Part shown: positions 15,541 to 18,825 of the stretch, piece by piece | How the letters are laid out: each line of letters begins with the position of its first letter | Position numbering within the stretch: the stretch's first letter is position 1 | Assembly: GCA_964552655.1 (NCBI GenBank) | Contig: CAZKHG010000061.1 | Coordinates: 1 to 18,825 of the forward strand | DNA from: CAZKHG01 sp964552655 | GTDB lineage: Bacteria > Bacteroidota > Bacteroidia > Bacteroidales > Tenuifilaceae | DNA: 18,825 nucleotides | Direction of reading: 5' to 3' | Made by a program: the position numbers and the translations under genes | Notes under the pieces: model-generated | Databases searched by the model: none | What the model was told of the DNA's origin: nothing | The model's input: only the letters and a program-made list of their open reading frames with translations

Positions 15541-17067
15541 CTATCCTAACTTTTTAATTGCTTTTTTAATTCTTTCTAGAGTCTCTTCTTTTCCGATCAG
15601 CTCACAAATATCGGCTACACCCGGACCCTTGGATGCACCTACAAGGCATAACCTTAAATTATTCATCACCTTACCCATTCCTAAATTCTGAGCATTGATA
15701 AAATCTTTTAGCGTAGTATCAATCTTATCGTGTGTATAAGGTTCAATATTTTTGATTTGTTCTGCAACCTGAGCCAGAATCTGAGGAACATCCTCCTTCC
15801 AGAACTTCTTAACTGTTGAATCATCGTAACTGCTAGGTGGTTCAAAAAAGAAATTTGCATGGTCCCACAGCTCATTCACAAAATGGGCACGCTCTTTTAC
15901 TAATCCTACAATCTTCTCAACCTTTACTAAATCAACTAAAATTCCTTTTGACTTAAGAGCGTCGTTGAAGGAAGCCGCCAGCTCAGCGTTGCTCTTTTTT
16001 ATTAGGTACTGGTGGTTGAACCATTTGGCTTTCTCCGGATCAAACCGCGCACCGGATTTATTCACTCTTTCAAGTGAGAATTGCTGAATCAGCTCTTCCA
16101 TGCTGAATATTTCCTGCTCTGTTCCAGGATTCCAGCCAAGCAGCGCAAGCAAGTTTACAAATGCCTCCGGGAAGTACCCATCCTCACGATACCCACGGGC
16201 TGTTTCCCCTTCAGGTGATTTCCAGTAAAGAGGGAAAACCGGGAAACCCATTTTGTCCCCATCGCGTTTACTAAGTTTGCCGTTGCCAGTTGGTTTTAAC
16301 AATAATGGGAGATGGGCAAACTTTGGCATTTTCTCAGTCCATCCCAAAGCACGATAAAGCAAAACGTGCAATGGTAATGAGGGCAACCATTCCTCGCCGC
16401 GAATAACATGAGTTATTTCCATCTGGTAATCATCAGTAACATTTGCCAGATGATAGGTTGGAAGCATATCAGAGCTTTTGAAAAGCACCTTGTCATCCAA
16501 GGTTGAGGTGTTAACAACAACCTCGCCGCGGATCAAGTCCTGCATTACCACATCTTCCCCTTCTGGCATTTTGAAACGAATCACCCATTGCTCACCACTC
16601 TGAATGCGTTTTTGAACATCATCATCCGATAGCACCAATGATGTTTGCATTTGGTTACGGATGCGATAGTTATATGTAAAGGTCTCCCCTTTAGATTCAT
16701 CTGCTTTTCTAAGTTCTTCAAGAACTTCAGGTTTATCAAACGCATAGTAAGCATTGCCGGAATTTACAAGTTGATCTGCATATTGCTTATAAATTGCTTT
16801 TCGCTCACTCTGGCGGTATGGTGCATACTTGCCTCCCTCTATAACCCCTTCGTCAATCTTAATTCCACACCACCTGAGCGACTCGTTGATGTATTCCTCG
16901 GCGCCGGGGACAAACCTTTGAGAGTCTGTATCTTCTATCCTGAGTATAAAATCCCCTCCATTTTGTTTGGCAAAAAAATAGTTAAACAAAGCGGTTCTAA
17001 CTCCACCGATATGTAAAGGTCCGGTTGGACTGGGCGCAAATCTTACCCTTACCCTTCGATTTTCCAT
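15541..17067 (-). CDS. gltX: Glutamyl-tRNA synthetase
   Basis: The 508-residue class I aminoacyl-tRNA synthetase charges tRNA-Glu in the cytoplasm. The HIGH motif appears as PSPTGPLHIGGVRTALFNY (12-30, HIGG at 19-22), followed by LRIEDTD (42-48), and the KMSKS loop as KLSKRDG (264-270). LPTYHLANVTDDYQMEITHVIRGEEW is the usual amino-acid/tRNA-acceptor region. The residues around 100-130 lack the zinc-ligand cysteines found in E. coli GltX, so this is a zinc-free form. The length is normal for Bacteroidota. Whether it also charges tRNA-Gln cannot be read from the sequence. A TATATTTG box lies 20-27 nt upstream of the start, and the gene ends at the bidirectional terminator. Confidence 0.97.
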   Translation of the reverse strand: MENRRVRVRFAPSPTGPLHIGGVRTALFNYFFAKQNGGDFILRIEDTDSQRFVPGAEEYINESLRWCGIKIDEGVIEGGKYAPYRQSERKAIYKQYADQLVNSGNAYYAFDKPEVLEELRKADESKGETFTYNYRIRNQMQTSLVLSDDDVQKRIQSGEQWVIRFKMPEGEDVVMQDLIRGEVVVNTSTLDDKVLFKSSDMLPTYHLANVTDDYQMEITHVIRGEEWLPSLPLHVLLYRALGWTEKMPKFAHLPLLLKPTGNGKLSKRDGDKMGFPVFPLYWKSPEGETARGYREDGYFPEAFVNLLALLGWNPGTEQEIFSMEELIQQFSLERVNKSGARFDPEKAKWFNHQYLIKKSNAELAASFNDALKSKGILVDLVKVEKIVGLVKERAHFVNELWDHANFFFEPPSSYDDSTVKKFWKEDVPQILAQVAEQIKNIEPYTHDKIDTTLKDFINAQNLGMGKVMNNLRLCLVGASKGPGVADICELIGKEETLERIKKAIKKLG

Positions 17068-17086
17068 TGATTTTGAATTTATTATG

Positions 17087-17094
17087 CAAATATA
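17087..17094 (-). promoter_or_regulatory. Putative Bacteroidota -7 box for gltX
   Basis: The minus strand reads TATATTTG, an exact TAnnTTTG match 20-27 nt before the gltX ATG. This would give a very short leader of about 13 nt. No clear -33 element is seen. Confidence 0.45.
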
Positions 17095-17198
17095 GAATTT
17101 AGAGTCTTACTCGCTTTAAACCATCATTTAATTTTAAACTTTTTTTGGTGCTTTATATCTAACTCAAATCATTTACCTTTAACCTTAAACTAAATGCT

Positions 17199-18825
17199 AT
17201 GAAAACTAAAAGGCTTTTTACCACCTCAATTTTTTTCACTTCTCTTTTAATTTCATGCCAAAATAATACAGGTATTGATAAAGCACTGGAAAGTATTAAT
17301 GAGAATGATATCAAAGAAAAAATATCCGTACTTGCTTCTGATGATTTTCAGGGACGTTTCCCAGCAACTGCTGGAGAGGAAAAAACCATCAGCTACATGG
17401 CAGATCAATTTAGCAAAATAGGCGCAATGCCTGCAAACGGGAACAGCTACTATCAGGAAGTCCCATTGGTGAAAATCACCCCTGATAAATCTATGATTCT
17501 TAAATTTACAGGGGGCAAAAAGAAGCTGGCGCTTGATTTTTTTGATGATTTCATTGGAGGCACGCCACAGCTTGTTGATAATGTTGAAATTCGTAATTCC
17601 GATCTGGTGTTTGTTGGTTTTGGGATTGATGCACCCGAATATAATTGGAACGATTACGAAGGTATCGATGTTAAAGGTAAAACAGTGCTTATTCTGGTTA
17701 ATGACCCTGGATATTATACAAAGGATAGCTCGTTATTCACAGGGTTTGCAATGACTTATTATGGACGCTGGAATTATAAGTACGAAGAAGCCGCCAGAAA
17801 AGGGGCTGCTGCAGCCATTATTATACATGAAACCAAAGCAGCATCTTATCCTTGGGGTGTGGTTCAGAACAGCTGGTCTGGTACTCGTTTCTATCTGGAG
17901 AATAATGAGCTAAGTAAATCGGGCTTGAAATTTACAAGCTGGGTTTCCCAGGAGGGAGCCAAAGAAATATTTGGAGCAGCTGGTTTAGACCTCGAAAAAT
18001 CAATACAATCTGCATATCAACGAGGATTTAAATCGTTTACAATGGGATTAAAAACAAGTATTTCATTCAGAAATACAATTGAACATGTGAAGTCGAATAA
18101 TGTAGTTGCATTAGTTCCCGGCAGCAAAAGGGCAGATGAGTATGTTGTTTATGTGGCTCATTGGGATCATTTTGGGATAAACCCAAAATTTAAAGGCGAT
18201 TCAATTTTAAATGGGGCGCTCGATAATGCAACAGGTACAGCAGCATTGCTGGAACTTGCCAGGGCATACAAAAATCTACCAAAACCCCAAAATCGTTCTA
18301 TACTTTTCATTGCCGTTACCTGCGAGGAACAAGGGTTATTGGGTAGCGAGTATTATGCTGAGAACCCAATATTCCCCTTGAGTAAAACAGTTGCAGTGAT
18401 CAATATGGACGCACTTAATATATTTGGTAAAACAAGGGACATGTCAATATCCGGAAAAGGGTTTTCTGAGCTTGATGACTATGCTGTTAAAGTGCTTTCA
18501 AAATACGGCAGGTATGCCAATCCCGATGCCAACCCGGAAAGAGGAGGCTATTTCAGGTCCGATCATTTCAGTTTTTCAAAGGTTGGGGTACCGTCTATTA
18601 ATATTTCATTTGGGGTTGATAATATTGAAAAGGGGAAGCAGTGGTCAATGGAAAATATGCAAAAATGGACAGCCGAGAACTACCATAAACCATCGGATAA
18701 CTATAACCCCGAACAATGGAAATTTGATGGAATGATTGATGATCTTAAAATTTATTTTGAATTGGGCTATGATTTAAGCATGACCGATCAATTCCCAAAC
18801 TGGCGTTCAGGCGTTATGTACAAGT
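17199..18825 (+). CDS. M28 family zinc aminopeptidase lipoprotein, 3' end missing
   Basis: I translated 542 codons from the ATG at 17199 to the window end without a stop, so the C-terminus is missing, though the catalytic domain looks complete. The N-terminus is a lipoprotein signal with lipobox LISC and C20. Residues about 125-290 hold an inserted PA-like domain (DLVFVGFGIDAPEYNWNDYEG and KGKTVLILVNDPG). The M28 zinc site is seen as HWDHFG (H321, D323), NGALDNATG (D342), TCEEQGLLGS with E376/E377 as catalytic base and ligand, INMDALN (D404) and RSDHFSFSKVGVPS (H456). Such proteins trim N-terminal residues from peptides outside the cytoplasm, which would suit protein feeding. The nearby ATG at 17194 is followed at once by a stop and is excluded. 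The preceding gene, gltX, is divergent. Confidence 0.92.
   Translation, partial: MKTKRLFTTSIFFTSLLISCQNNTGIDKALESINENDIKEKISVLASDDFQGRFPATAGEEKTISYMADQFSKIGAMPANGNSYYQEVPLVKITPDKSMILKFTGGKKKLALDFFDDFIGGTPQLVDNVEIRNSDLVFVGFGIDAPEYNWNDYEGIDVKGKTVLILVNDPGYYTKDSSLFTGFAMTYYGRWNYKYEEAARKGAAAAIIIHETKAASYPWGVVQNSWSGTRFYLENNELSKSGLKFTSWVSQEGAKEIFGAAGLDLEKSIQSAYQRGFKSFTMGLKTSISFRNTIEHVKSNNVVALVPGSKRADEYVVYVAHWDHFGINPKFKGDSILNGALDNATGTAALLELARAYKNLPKPQNRSILFIAVTCEEQGLLGSEYYAENPIFPLSKTVAVINMDALNIFGKTRDMSISGKGFSELDDYAVKVLSKYGRYANPDANPERGGYFRSDHFSFSKVGVPSINISFGVDNIEKGKQWSMENMQKWTAENYHKPSDNYNPEQWKFDGMIDDLKIYFELGYDLSMTDQFPNWRSGVMYK

Noticed and set aside
17194..17201. ATG at 17194 as start of the M28 peptidase
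   Set aside because: It is followed by CTA and TGA; the ATG at 17199 gives the lipoprotein signal and the full peptidase frame.
1..18825. tRNA, rRNA, riboswitch or CRISPR array
   Set aside because: No cloverleaf, rRNA-like stretch, regularly spaced repeat or recognised riboswitch core was seen in any gap; all gaps are shorter than 300 nt.

Overview
The window reads as a chromosomal segment of a Bacteroidota bacterium (class Bacteroidia or a near relative; no closer placement is possible from the sequence alone). The evidence is the AT-rich intergenic DNA, the near absence of Shine-Dalgarno sequences, several upstream boxes that fit the Bacteroidota sigma factor -7 consensus TAnnTTTG, lipoprotein signals of Bacteroidota type, and the gene content: SDR-type L-threonine dehydrogenase, class I fumarase, a CstA homologue, and a GTPase related to cyclic 2,3-diphosphoglycerate synthetase. 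Fourteen complete genes and two genes cut by the window edges fill nearly all the space. No gap between genes exceeds 300 bases, and I see no tRNA, rRNA, CRISPR array or insertion sequence.

Layout. 1-629 (-): 5' part of the GTPase gene. 908-1745 (+): an ArsC/Spx-family thioredoxin-fold protein followed by a secreted CAP-domain protein. 1851-3473 (+): class I [4Fe-4S] fumarase. 3585-5304 (+): a lipoprotein built from exact 26-residue YD-type repeats, then a secreted NodB-family polysaccharide deacetylase. 5340-6656 (-): a Spinster-like MFS transporter, with a free-standing NUMOD4/HNH endonuclease gene upstream on the same strand (6808-7389). 7658-9997 (+): a two-gene cassette of a large polytopic, GT-C-like membrane protein and a soluble polyprenyl-phosphate-sugar synthase-like GT2. 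10023-11849 (-): CstA. 11942-14283 (-): a membrane GT2 whose 3' end overlaps by 25 nt a GTG-initiated OppC-type permease carrying a large extracytoplasmic insertion. 14517-15479 (+): SDR-type L-threonine 3-dehydrogenase, converging on gltX (15541-17067, -) across a strong bidirectional terminator. 17199-18825 (+): a lipoprotein M28 metallopeptidase, cut by the window end.

Most of this is ordinary core metabolism (TCA cycle, tRNA charging, threonine catabolism, peptide or pyruvate uptake) mixed with envelope functions (glycosyltransferases, deacetylase, CAP protein, lipoproteins). I do not see a clearly new defence or mobile system. The parts best worth a second look are the GT-C/GT2 cassette, the repeat lipoprotein next to a deacetylase with an altered FDAC motif, the OppC variant with its overlapping GT2, and the isolated HNH gene beside a divergent intergenic region with repeated motifs.
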